Source of the DNA: Dysidea avara | Lineage: Eukaryota > Porifera > Demospongiae > Dictyoceratida > Dysideidae | Direction of reading: 5' to 3' | DNA length: 64,000 nucleotides | NCBI RefSeq assembly: GCF_963678975.1 | Contig: NC_089281.1 | Span: 3,402,926 to 3,466,925, forward strand | In this document: positions 22,892 through 48,199 of the stretch, piece after piece | Layout: each line of letters begins with the position of its first letter | Numbering within the stretch: the first letter of the stretch is position 1 | Position numbers and translations under genes: made by a program | The notes under the pieces: model-generated | The model's input: the letters and a program-made list of their open reading frames with translations, nothing else | Databases searched by the model: none | What the model was told of the DNA's origin: nothing

Positions 22892-25789
22892 ATGCTACTA
22901 CTGCTGATCACAGCATTTTCTAGTGTCTATCATGTGATACCTGATGATCACTACACTACCAATAACAACACTTATACCCTACAACACTACCTCAACAATG
23001 TCAACAAATACTTCACCTCTCACACTCAACTACACTTCCTACCAGGACAATATTATCTTAATACTGACTTGATCATACAACATGTTAGTAATTTATCACT
23101 TATTGGAAACAGAACCAATGAGGTAATCAATAGTGTTATCAAGTGTACTTCACCTGCTGGTATTGTAGTGGTTGGTAGTAGTAACATTGCTATTGCTAAT
23201 ATTGTGATGAACGAGTGTGGAAATTACTTCAACCATTCTGTTATACACGATCAGTTATTTACAAACAACTACCCATGCAGATCAAGTTTGCTTCTCTTCA
23301 ATTGTTGGACAGTATCATGCACAAACTTTCGATCTACATGGCAACACAAACCATCTGGTGTTAAATTAGTGAATGCGTTAGGGAATACAACATTGCTAAA
23401 TGTTGTTTCAACTTATTTAATCTTACAGTATGGTGCAAACAGCAATTCCATGCCTAATAATTCAATGATAATGCATACAATACACATAGAAAACTTCAAA
23501 GCATATAATAAAATTGGCTATACATATGCAATAGATATTCAGCAACATCAGAGCAACACTAACATAGTGGTGACACTAATAAACACAAACTTCACAACCA
23601 AATTAGCACTCTACATAAGACATATCAACTCTCTTGCTCAAACAATAGTAACTGTTGCTAACTGCAGCTTTAATACAAATCCAGATGATGAACTTTTCTA
23701 CTCAAGCCAACAAAATTATGATGAAAGTTTAATATACAATGATGACAGTAATAATTCCTATACTACAGGATATGGGTGCAATGAGTACATTGACAATGTT
23801 GTTGTTCATTATGACAGTATTGTATATAGCTATTTTAACAACTATATGCATACTATGACTAACAAAATTCAATTTGTAAATAGCAGTTTTGCAAATATAA
23901 ATAACTCAGATACAAGTAAGCTGTTGCACTTCTCTCAGAGCTATTTTGATGGTGATGTTAAATATTTGGTAATTTCATTGTCAAACTGTGTATTTTACAA
24001 CAACTACTATGTGCAGCCAATGTCAATTAAAAGTTATAGCAATCAATTTCGAGTTTATTATGTATCAGTTCTCATTAAGAATGTTACAGTCTCATCCAAC
24101 GTGAATAGCTACACAGATGTAATAAGTGCTAACCTGGTAAGTTTGTATATAGAAAATGTTAAATTTACATTAAACAACCTTACTGGTCTCAGTAGCAATC
24201 TAGGTAGTATCATTACTGCAACAAACAGTTATGTGCAGTTCAGTGGCTACAATGAATTTTCCTGCAACAATGCATTTACGGCAATATCCGGTTCAATAAT
24301 ACACGTTCAAGAGAACACCGTACTGAACTTCACACTAAACACATTTTACACCGTCATTTCCACTGATCAGCAAGTAACAGATGTTATTCACACGTGTGTT
24401 TTTCAGTATACCAGTAAAGCAGGTAATTTAGATAAGGAATTTCAACAAGGACAAAAACTGAACTATTCCATAGTATTTGTCAAGAACACTGTAAACAGTA
24501 ATGAGATACTAATTTATTATTCTATGCATTGTGCCTGGGATTCTTCATCAGCATTTATAAGTTCCATTCCTCTACAAGTAAATCAAAGATTTATAGCTAC
24601 TGATGATTTCATGGCTAACAAGGCTAAAAACCGAATTTGTTTATGTGATAAAACAGGTACACGTCATTGCAATGAAGAAAAAGTTGGTCCATACTACCCA
24701 GGTCAAACTGTATCATTTAATTTTACTTTAGATGATATGAGAATTAATGTTGCAAACATTGAAATAAGAAGAGGTCAATCAGATTTCATATGTGATGACA
24801 ACAAGTTTACCCTATTTCAAATACAATTTAGTAAATGTAGTGCAGTACAGTATACCATCAAACACACTGGAAAATGGTGTGAACTTATATTGACGGCAAC
24901 TATCCCACAGATTTTTCCTGGCTTTGGAAAACCATGGACAGAGAGATACACCATATTATTACAACCTTGTCCTAAAGGTTTCACACTTCATCCACAAGGA
25001 TATTGTCAATGTGATCCTATCCTCTCATCACATATACCTTCACTAACTACTTGTGATATTGATCATCAAACTATACCACGTCCTGCTAACTCTTGGATAT
25101 CTGCTCATACTATCAACAACTCACACTCCTACCATGTCTCCCTACATTGTCCATTTGACTACTGTCTACCTCACTCATCACAACTCAACCTGTCCACTCC
25201 TGACTCACAGTGTCAGTTCAACAGATCTGGTGTGTTGTGTGGACAATGTCAACATGGTCTCAGTACTGTGTTTGGTTCATCTCAATGTAAACATTGCTCA
25301 AGTGTCTATTTGTTGATCATTATACCTATTGGGATAGTGGGGCTGATCTTTGTAGTACTATTGTTTACTCTGAACTTAACGGTGACTAATGGAGATATAA
25401 ATTCTTTCCTACTGTATATCAATATTGTTACGATCAACAGCCCTATCTTCTTTCCAACCGGAGAATCGGTAATGTATGCATTTGTCTCACTTGCTAACCT
25501 TGACTTGGGGATTGAAACATGTTTCTACAATGGAATGGATGATTACACTAAAATGTGGCTACAGTTAGTGTTCCCAATTTACCTCATCTTCATTGCTACA
25601 TTACTCATCATAGCAAGTCGATACTCCACTACAATACAGAGACTCACAGCACGTAGAGCTCTACCAGTACTTGCTACACTATTCCTATTGTCCTATACTA
25701 AAGTATTACTGACTGTATCAAATGCCTTGTTTTCCTACACCTCAATCACTCATCTACCCAGTAATCACACTACACTAGTGTGGTCTGTG
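22892..25789 (+). pseudogene. Receptor array copy 3, 5' part (split by an inserted element)
   Basis: Starts at the ATG at 22892 and follows the family for 966 codons: a very short hydrophobic leader (MLLLLITAFS), beta-helix-like ectodomain, Cys-rich linker and the first membrane segments. The frame then runs into the inserted element and stops at 25804 after five foreign codons. The first 300 bp (to about 23220) and the linker are nearly identical to copies 1 and 2, while the ectodomain between is the most diverged of the three. The missing part resumes in the same register at 30249. Removing the insert and one CTGTG copy would reconnect the frame. As it stands, only a truncated protein lacking the later membrane segments and the tail can be made, unless the insert is spliced out. 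Confidence 0.82.
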
Positions 25790-26196
25790 CAGTGTACAAT
25801 ATAAGGGAAAATTATTGCCCGGACAGAATGACCAATCAAAAGTAAATTTGATTGGCCATTTCTGAAATTGCATGGCCATAAGATAGAGGTGTACTATCCT
25901 AGTGTGCGAAGCACACCCCACAGTGCAAAGCACAAGCCTTCTAGGGGGGTCTAGGGGCATGCCCCCCAGGAAATGTTTGAAAAAGGATCACTCAGAGATT
26001 GAATCTGAGACTACTTTCAGCTACTTATCACTGAACTTTATGCACATGCATTTTACAGAGAATTAATTGTGTTTATTAGTAATACATGTACAAAATTTGT
26101 GTTGCTGCATACATATTTTACTAAGAATCAATGTATTGTACAGCCAGTTTGTAGACTTAGCTAGGCTAAATGCTTTGTTACCAGTGGTGTTGAGTC

Positions 26197-26551
26197 ATAG
26201 TCCAGTCATTTTATGGAAAATAAGGGGTCAACCTTTAACTAATTGCAACACAAGCTTTCTTAACAGTTCCTAGCACAGAAAATTGTACTCTATAACATAT
26301 CAAAAGTCCTAAGGAATCCCATGACGGGAAAGTGACCTTTTAGTGACCTTTTACAGCCAATTTTTGGCAAAAATTGAGAATTTTGCCTATATTTCATCCA
26401 AATATCAACCAAATTGGTCAAATGTGGTATCAAATGAATGGTCTCACTGAAAAGAACAATGTGATACTTATTTGAAGTCAATAGCTCATTTTGTTCAGAA
26501 GTTAGAGCCATTTAACTGATCAAAAAATTGGCCGCCCACGCACTTAATTAA
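26197..26551 (+). repeat. Internal inverted repeat, left arm
   Basis: About 355 bp matching the reverse complement of 28765-29109, with few differences and a roughly 10-bp indel near 26215. The two arms bracket 2.2 kb that includes the XPG-like ORF. They could be the ends of an older element nested in the larger one, or subterminal repeats of it. Confidence 0.85.
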
Positions 26552-26796
26552 ATTTAAGGTTTTCACTATAGTAGTGTTCTTTTCTTGACTGGAAGCACAC
26601 TTTAAGCTGTGGTAAAAGACAAAAAATGACAAAGGAGATTTGTGGCACTTCAGGACTTGACTGTTACCATGGAAACCAGTCTGTACTATTGTTAGCTTGA
26701 AGCAGATACACACTGTATATAGGCCTAACACACAGATCCACCAATTATATTGCAAACTGTACAATTTTGAATTTGCTATGCAAAGGTGGCTAGTAT

Positions 26797-27597
26797 ATGG
26801 GAAGTTCAAATAAAATTTATATAGCACATTTATGTCAACAAATCACATTCAGCTGTCAGCAAAATGCTCAAAATGCTCAAAATGAGTACACTTTCAAGAA
26901 AAGCCATCAAGTTGTTACACTAGGTTACACGTCTGCACTGAAAATTGAAGGTGTTACAGTTCAGATTGATCCCCAACTTCTCTTCCAACGGTTAACTGTA
27001 GCAGCAAATGCAACTAATAGAATTGAAGATGTGTTCAAGTATGAGCTTTGCAGCTATCCACCAGCATTGTTTGATTCTTCACTAATGCTTAGACAGCCAC
27101 AGAAAGCTGCACTAAGTAACGCTATTTGGAGTGTTGTGTCACTAGATAGTCAGGAAATACCTGGAGAGGTCCAATTTGTGCTGGATGGAGGAGCCCTCCT
27201 ACAACGTGTTCCATGGACACAAGGATCAGCTTATGGGGATATTTGTACAATATACACAGATTATGTAGCAAAGAAATATGGAGAAGCTATAGTTGTTTTT
27301 GATGGATATCAGAAGTCATCAACAAAAGATATGGCACACAAAAGGAGAGCTAAAGGACGATCAGGAGTACCTGTTTCATTTACAGATAGTACTAAACTCA
27401 ACATGAGAAAAGAAACCTTTTTAGCAAACTGTACAAACAAGCAGAAGTTCATTATTATGCTTGGGAAGTACTTAGAAAGAAGAAATTGCAAAGTGTATCA
27501 TAGTCCAGGAGATGCTGATGTAATGATAGTACAGAAAGCTGTAGAATCAGCCACAGTAACAGACACTGTTCATGCACAATGTGCACACTGTTCATGA
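26797..27597 (+). CDS. XPG/PIN-nuclease-like ORF, truncated, transposon-borne
   Basis: 266 codons from ATG. About residues 125-250 show a FEN1/XPG-like pattern: VLDGGALLQ, then VVFDGY...RRAKG, then KYLERRNCKVY and GDADVMIVQ, with acidic residues where such nucleases bind metal. The N-terminal part includes ALFDSSLMLRQPQKAAL, a motif I associate with transposon-linked proteins of many invertebrates. The frame breaks off soon after GDADVMIV, where a GDDTDLL-type segment would be expected, and ends in CAHCS. The product is therefore probably dead. I recall that some Academ-superfamily transposons encode XPG nucleases, which is the basis for suspecting that origin. Family assignment is from memory, not from a search. 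Confidence 0.55.
   Translation: MGSSNKIYIAHLCQQITFSCQQNAQNAQNEYTFKKSHQVVTLGYTSALKIEGVTVQIDPQLLFQRLTVAANATNRIEDVFKYELCSYPPALFDSSLMLRQPQKAALSNAIWSVVSLDSQEIPGEVQFVLDGGALLQRVPWTQGSAYGDICTIYTDYVAKKYGEAIVVFDGYQKSSTKDMAHKRRAKGRSGVPVSFTDSTKLNMRKETFLANCTNKQKFIIMLGKYLERRNCKVYHSPGDADVMIVQKAVESATVTDTVHAQCAHCS
27523..27569. repeat. 47-bp inverted duplication of the XPG ORF end (partner 28292-28338)
   Basis: The 3' end of the XPG-like ORF is repeated as an exact reverse complement at 28292-28338, about 720 bp away. The copy sits in otherwise unrelated sequence, which suggests that an inverted rearrangement truncated the nuclease gene. Confidence 0.8.
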
Positions 27598-28764
27598 TAG
27601 TACATGTATTATGAGAAATTGCATTGACTGCTACATTGCAACAGAAACAGCAGCAGCACAAGAACCACACTTAATATCAAAGTTCTCTGCTTTAACAACC
27701 AAGGCTTCACAAATGCATCAGTTAGTAGTACAATAATTATGATAATTCTCGTTGCTTACTGAGGCCAGTAAGATTTCATTTTTGTTTGCTTTGATGTATA
27801 GAAAAAACTTGATTTTAGTGCTCAAAAATTGTGGTTTAGTGAATTATAATGCTTTATCAATAATATACGTACTCCCGATTGAGTCCCAAAAATGCTTAGA
27901 TTACACTTGTAGTACTGGAAAATGCCTCTGGCTATATCTAGCCATTGCAGCTAAAGTAGCTTCCAAAAAGCAAGTTAGGATGGTAAACAAACAGTAACAA
28001 ACTATACCTACTAGATAGTGGTGATGAATTGGACATGGCCTTAGCTCTATAAAATTTAACCACAAACAAATGGCCTACACACACCCCATGGGTCCTAATG
28101 ATCATAACCATCAACAATTATCAAATGGCAGCAATAATCTATGCATCTGCAACTGAGGGTGTTATTAAACTACTAAACACTAAAAGTGAAGTAATGACAC
28201 TTATTGATAGCAATGAAGTTATGACAATATGCACAACAATAAAGTAACCAAGGTGTGAATAAATACGTATTGGTAAACTTAAAGCTTACGCACAGTGTCT
28301 GTTACTGTGGCTGATTCTACAGCTTTCTGTACTATCATGAACATTGTGCACATGCAAGAAATATAATGTAAAATGTTCTCCTGCATGTGGCAATTGCAAA
28401 GGAACAGCTTGTACCAATGTTGATGGTGTGATTCTTGAAGATGATGATAATTGATGTAGACTTTGGATTATCCTTACAGAATTTCTTAGGAATTTATGCT
28501 GTTTTATATAAGTCATAAGTTTACATTTATATCAGAGCTTATTACGTACAATCTAAGAAATTGCTATAATATTATTATTTGCTGAAAAATTACCAGTTTA
28601 TATGTCACAATCATGTTAGCATCAATTCAAACACAAATTTGGTTTCCATGACAACAGACCAACGCTAAAGGCTTCTTAGTTACCCCTTGCTATCAATCAT
28701 GTTTATTACCATAATCAAATCATGCATTTCCAATGCTACATCAAAACACAGTAGCCAGACAAAA

Positions 28765-29109
28765 TTAATTAAGTGCGTGGGCGGCCAATTTTTTGATCAG
28801 TTAAATGGCTCTAACTTCTGAACGAAATGAGCTATTGACTTCAAATAAGTATCACATTGTTCCTTTCAGTGAGACCATTCATTTGATACCACATTTGACC
28901 AATTTGGTTGATATTTGGATGAAATAGAGGCAAAATTCTCAATTTTTGCCAAAAATTGGCTGTAAAAGGTCACTAAAAGGTCACTTTCCCGTCATGGGAT
29001 TCCTTAGGACTTTTGATATGTTATAGAGTACAATTTTCTGTGCTAGAAACTGTTAAGAAAGCTTGTGTTGCAATTAGTTAAAGGTTAAATCATAAAATGA
29101 CTGGACTAT
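28765..29109 (-). repeat. Internal inverted repeat, right arm
   Basis: Reverse-complement partner of 26197-26551. The inner boundary is at TTAATTAAGTG and the outer one at GGACTAT. The minus-strand reading frame at 26290-26511 has a near-copy on the plus strand of this arm, which follows from the repeat and not from a gene. Confidence 0.85.
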
Positions 29110-29631
29110 CAGCACAGATTGGATTATCAACCAGCTATTGCTAAAATTTCTCTTGTGCATAGCAATAGATCAAAACTCACTCTCGAGCTTTCCGTGTGCT
29201 GAACACTTTTATCACGTGACTTTCATTCCACTTTCTCCAGCCACTGCATCTCTACAGATTATAACCACGAAATGGCCATCTTATACTTAATATCGTACCT
29301 CCACTTCGCAAACATTACTTTCTTTTCTTCTCTTGGAAGGCACCACTCGTGTAGTCAGTGTAGTGATCGCTTCTTCACAACATCGACAGTAACCCACAAT
29401 CGATAATTTGGGTAAATACGAGGTGCAGTGCTCTAGCTTACGCATGCACATTGAGTCGATGCTTCGACGGGATCGAGACTTCACGTAGTGATTACATAGC
29501 TTCGCTAAGGAAAGGCAACGATACGATAATAATAATAACTATAATATTACATGTTATAAAGACTAATAATAAAGAATTGCAGTTGTAAAAAATTTGATCG
29601 GCACAAATGGCCGACCAACGGCTACATTGAT

Positions 29632-30136
29632 TTTTTTTTTTTTTTTTTTTTACCCGGGCTTGATGGACTGCCCTTGCCTACCACCCCCAGCACATAAATG
29701 GCCTGTGCTGGACAAACCGGGACTTTCTTAGTCCACGGCAAACTGAGACTCTGCCCGAATCAGCTCCACAATTGGGGGAGTCTTAACATAGTGACCGATG
29801 GATGAGCGGGCTCCGCGGATGCATTGTATGGAGGACCGCAAGAGAGAAAAAGATAGACAGCACCTTAACCACCCCATGACAACAGAGTAATCATCGCCCC
29901 ACTTGTTTGAAAGTTGATGAGCCAAGCGTTGATAAAAAACAGAAGCCTCATGAGCCAGACCACCAGAGGCAGACATTACCAGGGGGGTAAAAGAGGCATG
30001 CTCCTCCTCACGAATTCTCTGAGCATACGCACGTTTCTTAATGTTCTCGTGCCTCCGATAACAGGAGGCCAGTGATGAGGACGCATTAGAAGCAGCCAGA
30101 GGGTTGAACACCCGCACATCCACAAAACATCTACAG
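29632..30136 (-). mobile_element. 5'-truncated LINE fragment, minus strand
   Basis: A poly-T run at 29631-29651 is the poly-A tail of a minus-strand insertion. The coding part (about 29728-30136) reads FVDVRVFNPL...SCYRRHENIKKRAY...FTPLVMSASGG...WLRCCLSFSLLRSSIQCIRGAR. This is the same C-terminal domain as the LINE debris at 48200-49050. CATTGAT occurs at both borders (29625-29631 and 30137-30143) and is a probable 7-bp target duplication. It is nested inside the 25790-30243 element, so it is younger than that element. Confidence 0.75.
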
Positions 30137-30196
30137 CATTGATCGGTCAACAGCTACATTGATCGGTCAACGGCTACATTGATCGGTCAACAGCAT
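30137..30196. repeat. Three 20-bp tandem repeats near the right end of the insert
   Basis: Three units of CATTGATCGGTCAACRGCTA type stand in tandem just inside the right end of the element. A related GATCGG...CCGACCAACGG motif lies on the other side of the LINE fragment (about 29597-29631). Such subterminal repeats are often transposase-binding sites, but that is inference. Confidence 0.6.
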
Positions 30197-30248
30197 CACT
30201 TGGTCGGAGAATGGCCGAGGGCCGACCGTTATATTGTACTCTGCTGTG

Positions 30249-30926
30249 GATACTAGTGTACCACTGTTTGGAGTGAAGTTTACCATACTGTTTATAGCTT
30301 GTCTCATCCTCTTCTTAATATTGGTACCATTTAATGTTGTACTGATCTTTACTAAGAAATTATCATACTTCAAGGTAGTCACTTACTTCAAGCCTCTACT
30401 GGATGCCTATCAAGGTCCACACAAGATCAAGTTCCATTACTGGACTGGATTGCAGCTTCTGATGAGAACAATTTTCTTTGGACTTTCAGCATTGAACAGA
30501 AATGTCAACTCGATGATCAGCAGCATATTACTGGGAGTGGTCACTTGGTTACATGAAAAGTGCTCTCCTTATAACTGTAAATTCAATAACATTGTGGAGG
30601 CACTGTCTCTCCTGAACCTTCTTGTAATATTTGTGGCTTCACTTTACACGTATACAACTTCAAACAATGTTGCAGTTCTTATTTCAGTATCATTAGCCAT
30701 GCTACAACCAGCCTGCATTGTAGTTTTACATGTGAAGGAACTATTACACAGTACTGTGTTTATCAACACACATTTTTCATGGCATATACTGGGCAAATTA
30801 TTAAATACACTGAGTCCCAAAGTAGATACAGAACAATGTCAAACACAGGAACTAGTCAATCCTGTTCCACAAATTGCATATGATTATAAATTGCTCCAAG
30901 AATCTCTCATTGGATGTGACAATTAG
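30249..30926 (+). pseudogene. Receptor array copy 3, 3' part
   Basis: Encodes 225 residues, beginning DTSVPLFGVKFTILFIACLI, homologous to the last 4-5 membrane segments and the tail of copy 1. It ends with AYDYKLLQESLIG, the tail motif conserved with copy 1. The frame is intact to the TAG at 30924-30926. It follows directly on the right-hand CTGTG target duplication (30244-30248) of the inserted element, so it is the severed end of the gene that begins at 22892, not a separate gene. Confidence 0.85.
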
Positions 30927-32509
30927 AACGGTCAATATCCACACAGTACACAGTACATACACATATACCATATACACTATACATGTTTCGTATAACGATT
31001 CTCACATGCAATCACTCATACTCAAACCCAATAATTGCTTTGTAACAAAATTATAGCTAGACATTGTATGTAGCTATCACAAATACAAAATTTATAGTAC
31101 ATACGTACTACGTAGAGTTGTTAGGTCAAGCAGGCAGTAGATTCAAAAATTGTACAAGTACACTTCATTAATAAGGCAACCTGTGAAACAATAACTTTAC
31201 TGCTAGCTCTACTACATGGATCTTAACAGTCTTTGTATGCCCAGAAATTCCACAATCAGGTTAGCCCCCTCACATCAACTACACCTGTACTTCCCTCTGT
31301 GTCTGTTTTGAACTACGTATACTTTGTTTGGGACTTTATTTGATGGATGACTATTAGTAGAGGAGCAATGTGTCATCTACTGTAAGTATAAAATTTTGCA
31401 CACAAACTGACATTGATATGTGATATAGTGCCATTTCTGATGTACCTTTGTTGGCTTCTACAGACAATTTACTTTGAAAATGTGTCATACAGCGAGCGTA
31501 TTTGTCTTCATATCCCCGAGGCATCATTGAACTGAGCTAAACGTGGTTTAAAATTAATGGTCTTGCAAATAGAAACACCTTGGTTTTATTTGAAGACTAA
31601 CAATGTTATTAGCCATGAAATTCTAAAAAGTTAGTTGGCAATTGACATCAAGAGCAAAAAAGTCTGTGACTATATACAGTGACAAAAATGATCATAACTT
31701 GAGGGTGGAATGAGCTACCGTAGAGTATGGTTATTATGCGCCTACAATAATAAACTGCGAAGAAAACAATTGAATTAGTAAATACTTGTTAAGCACATAC
31801 TGATTTACTCTCTTCGCACGGTATGGTCTGCATTTGCCTCGTGTACCAAGTGCAAATCACTCCTGGAGAGCATGAATTTATACTGTAGATGACAGCATTT
31901 TACTTGTCAAAGGCACACTATTAGGTCATATCAATGGCCACACCCTCATATACCGTGTGAAACTTTACTCCTCATATTGTTAGCAAACCACTAGCATTTA
32001 TTCCCTAGTACAGCTGCACTAATGGTGATCATCCATAAGCACTTATCAGCCATGATTAAGTAGTGTGTGCTTAACAAATAATATGTGCTTAACAACCAGA
32101 GTCTATGGTATTTCCTATCAAACAATCTGTTTCTAAACACAACTGTTTCTAAAATCAATCTGTTTCAGTTATCTGAACACTGGGAGGAGGGTTGGAGGGT
32201 TCAGATGACCAAAGTTCATCTGCACATAAATGGGTAAAAAAACACCATGGGCAGTTCAGACACGTCAATGGAGCAAAAAAAAAAACTGTAAAAGAGTAGT
32301 CAAAGCCTGTTTTTGTAGTCAAAAAGGTAAGATCAAATTCTACAAAACACAAAGTGGTATCTGTGCCTGAAGATTTTAGCCACCAAGGCAAGTTGACATT
32401 GGTCATACCAACTGATCTGTCTTCTCCTACTGTATGTAAATAAATTTGCACAACTTCAATGCGATAAAAACAGATATTTTTTTTGGAGATCTTCCTCCAT
32501 CAGTTTTAC
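30927..32509. other. Region between receptor copy 3 and the visible MCM8 exons
   Basis: The two transcription units converge here. I looked on the minus strand for the next MCM8 exon (helicase-side sequence) and found none. A minus-strand frame at 31420-31530 beginning MMPRGYEDKYARC has no recognised match. A minus-strand frame at 32155-32451 (98 codons) is also unassigned. Confidence 0.4.
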
Positions 32510-47261
<14,752 letters not shown>

Positions 47262-47296
47262 TTAGTCTCCAGTTTAGCTAGACGTACTGTAGGTGC

Positions 47297-48119
47297 GGGA
47301 TAGTTATAAAAACCGGAATCGAAATGGGAAACGAAACGAAACGAAACGAAATCAGCCTGCAGTATAGTGGAGGAAAATCACAATATATGCACGCAGTACC
47401 TGTTTATGCATCCAGGTGGCAGATTTCTCTGCACGGCGCTTATCGATTAGATAGAGATATTAAACGCCTGCTCCTATCCGACTCTACAATAGAAAAGTTC
47501 TGTGCTTGGGTAGGTGAGCGTTGATTGTCCCTTGACCACTTTTATAAGAGGAGTGACTAGGAATAACTACTTGATCATTACAAACCGTTTACGGTAATGA
47601 TTGGCTGCAGTGGGTTGACGAATCTGAAGCCATAGGGATCCATCTGTGGCTATTATGGCACGCTTCTTATGAAAGTGGTTAAGGGACAATCAACGGCTCA
47701 CCTACCCAAGCACAGAACTTTTCTATTGTATAGTCCCCAGACCCTCGGATAGGAGCAGGCGTTTAATATCTCTAATCGATAAGCACCGTGCAGAGAAATC
47801 TGCCACCTGGAGTCTTGCTTGATGCATAAACAGGTACTGCGTACATGTATTATAGTGTAACTGTGCATAATATAGTGATTGTCCTCTACTAGAGTGTAGG
47901 CCCCAAATCTATCCGCGTTTGGAACAATTTACCAACTGACACAATAGAATCCCAATCTCTACAAGTAGACTATTTTTAGATAAATTATAACTGACTCTTA
48001 TCTATGTGATTTGTAATATCAGTTTGTAACTGTGTTTTCAGTAATCATAATCATAATCAGGCTGATTTCGTTTCGTTTCGTTTCGTTTCCCGTTTCGATT
48101 CCGGTTTTTATAACTACCC
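47297..48119. mobile_element. Foldback DNA transposon with long TIRs, upstream of MCM8
   Basis: Ends GGGATAGTTATAAAAACCGG and the complement of GGGTAGTTATAAAAACCGG. The arms stay complementary for about 250 bp (shared GAAACGAAACGAAACG, GGTGGCAGATTTCTCTGCAC and CACCTACCCAAGCACAGAAC blocks). The flanks GTAGGTGC (47289-47296) and GTAGGGGC (48120-48127) are an 8-9 bp target duplication with one mismatch. Long TIRs and an 8-9 bp duplication suggest a MULE-like element. A LINE 3' scrap is nested at about 47890-48055. The left end lies only 36 bp upstream of the MCM8 start codon. Confidence 0.78.
47890..48055 (+). mobile_element. LINE 3'-end scrap nested in the foldback element
   Basis: Encodes SIRVWNNLPTDTIESQSL, the conserved terminal motif of many non-LTR reverse transcriptases (VxNxWNxLP). 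It interrupts the right TIR arm of the foldback element relative to the left one, so it inserted later. Confidence 0.6.
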
Positions 48120-48199
48120 GTAGGGGCGTGCGTAGGCACACACACAGATAATATATCCCAGTGTGAGTGAATATATAAGACTTACTTCTGTGAACGACT

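Larger units (their letters stand above)
25790..30243. mobile_element. 4.45 kb DNA transposon-like insert in receptor copy 3
   Basis: The ends are inverted repeats, CAGTGTACAATATAA on the left and the complement of CAGAGTACAATATAA on the right (one mismatch in 15). The host sequence CTGTG is duplicated on both sides (25785-25789 and 30244-30248). Comparison with copies 1 and 2 confirms that the uninterrupted site reads GTCTGTGGATAC. Inside are a second pair of 350-bp inverted repeats, an XPG/PIN-nuclease-like ORF, a smaller inverted duplication and, near the right end, a nested LINE fragment. No transposase is seen, so it is probably non-autonomous. A terminal CAG resembles hAT and Academ ends, but hAT makes 8-bp duplications and, as I recall, Academ makes 3-4 bp ones; superfamily unresolved. 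Confidence 0.85.

Noticed and set aside
31420-32451. Further MCM8 exons (for example MMPRGYEDKYARC or the 98-codon frame at 32155-32451)
   Set aside because: Neither matches the expected DWQ..K.QE / GRIPRT segments, and neither has suitable phase and splice sites.
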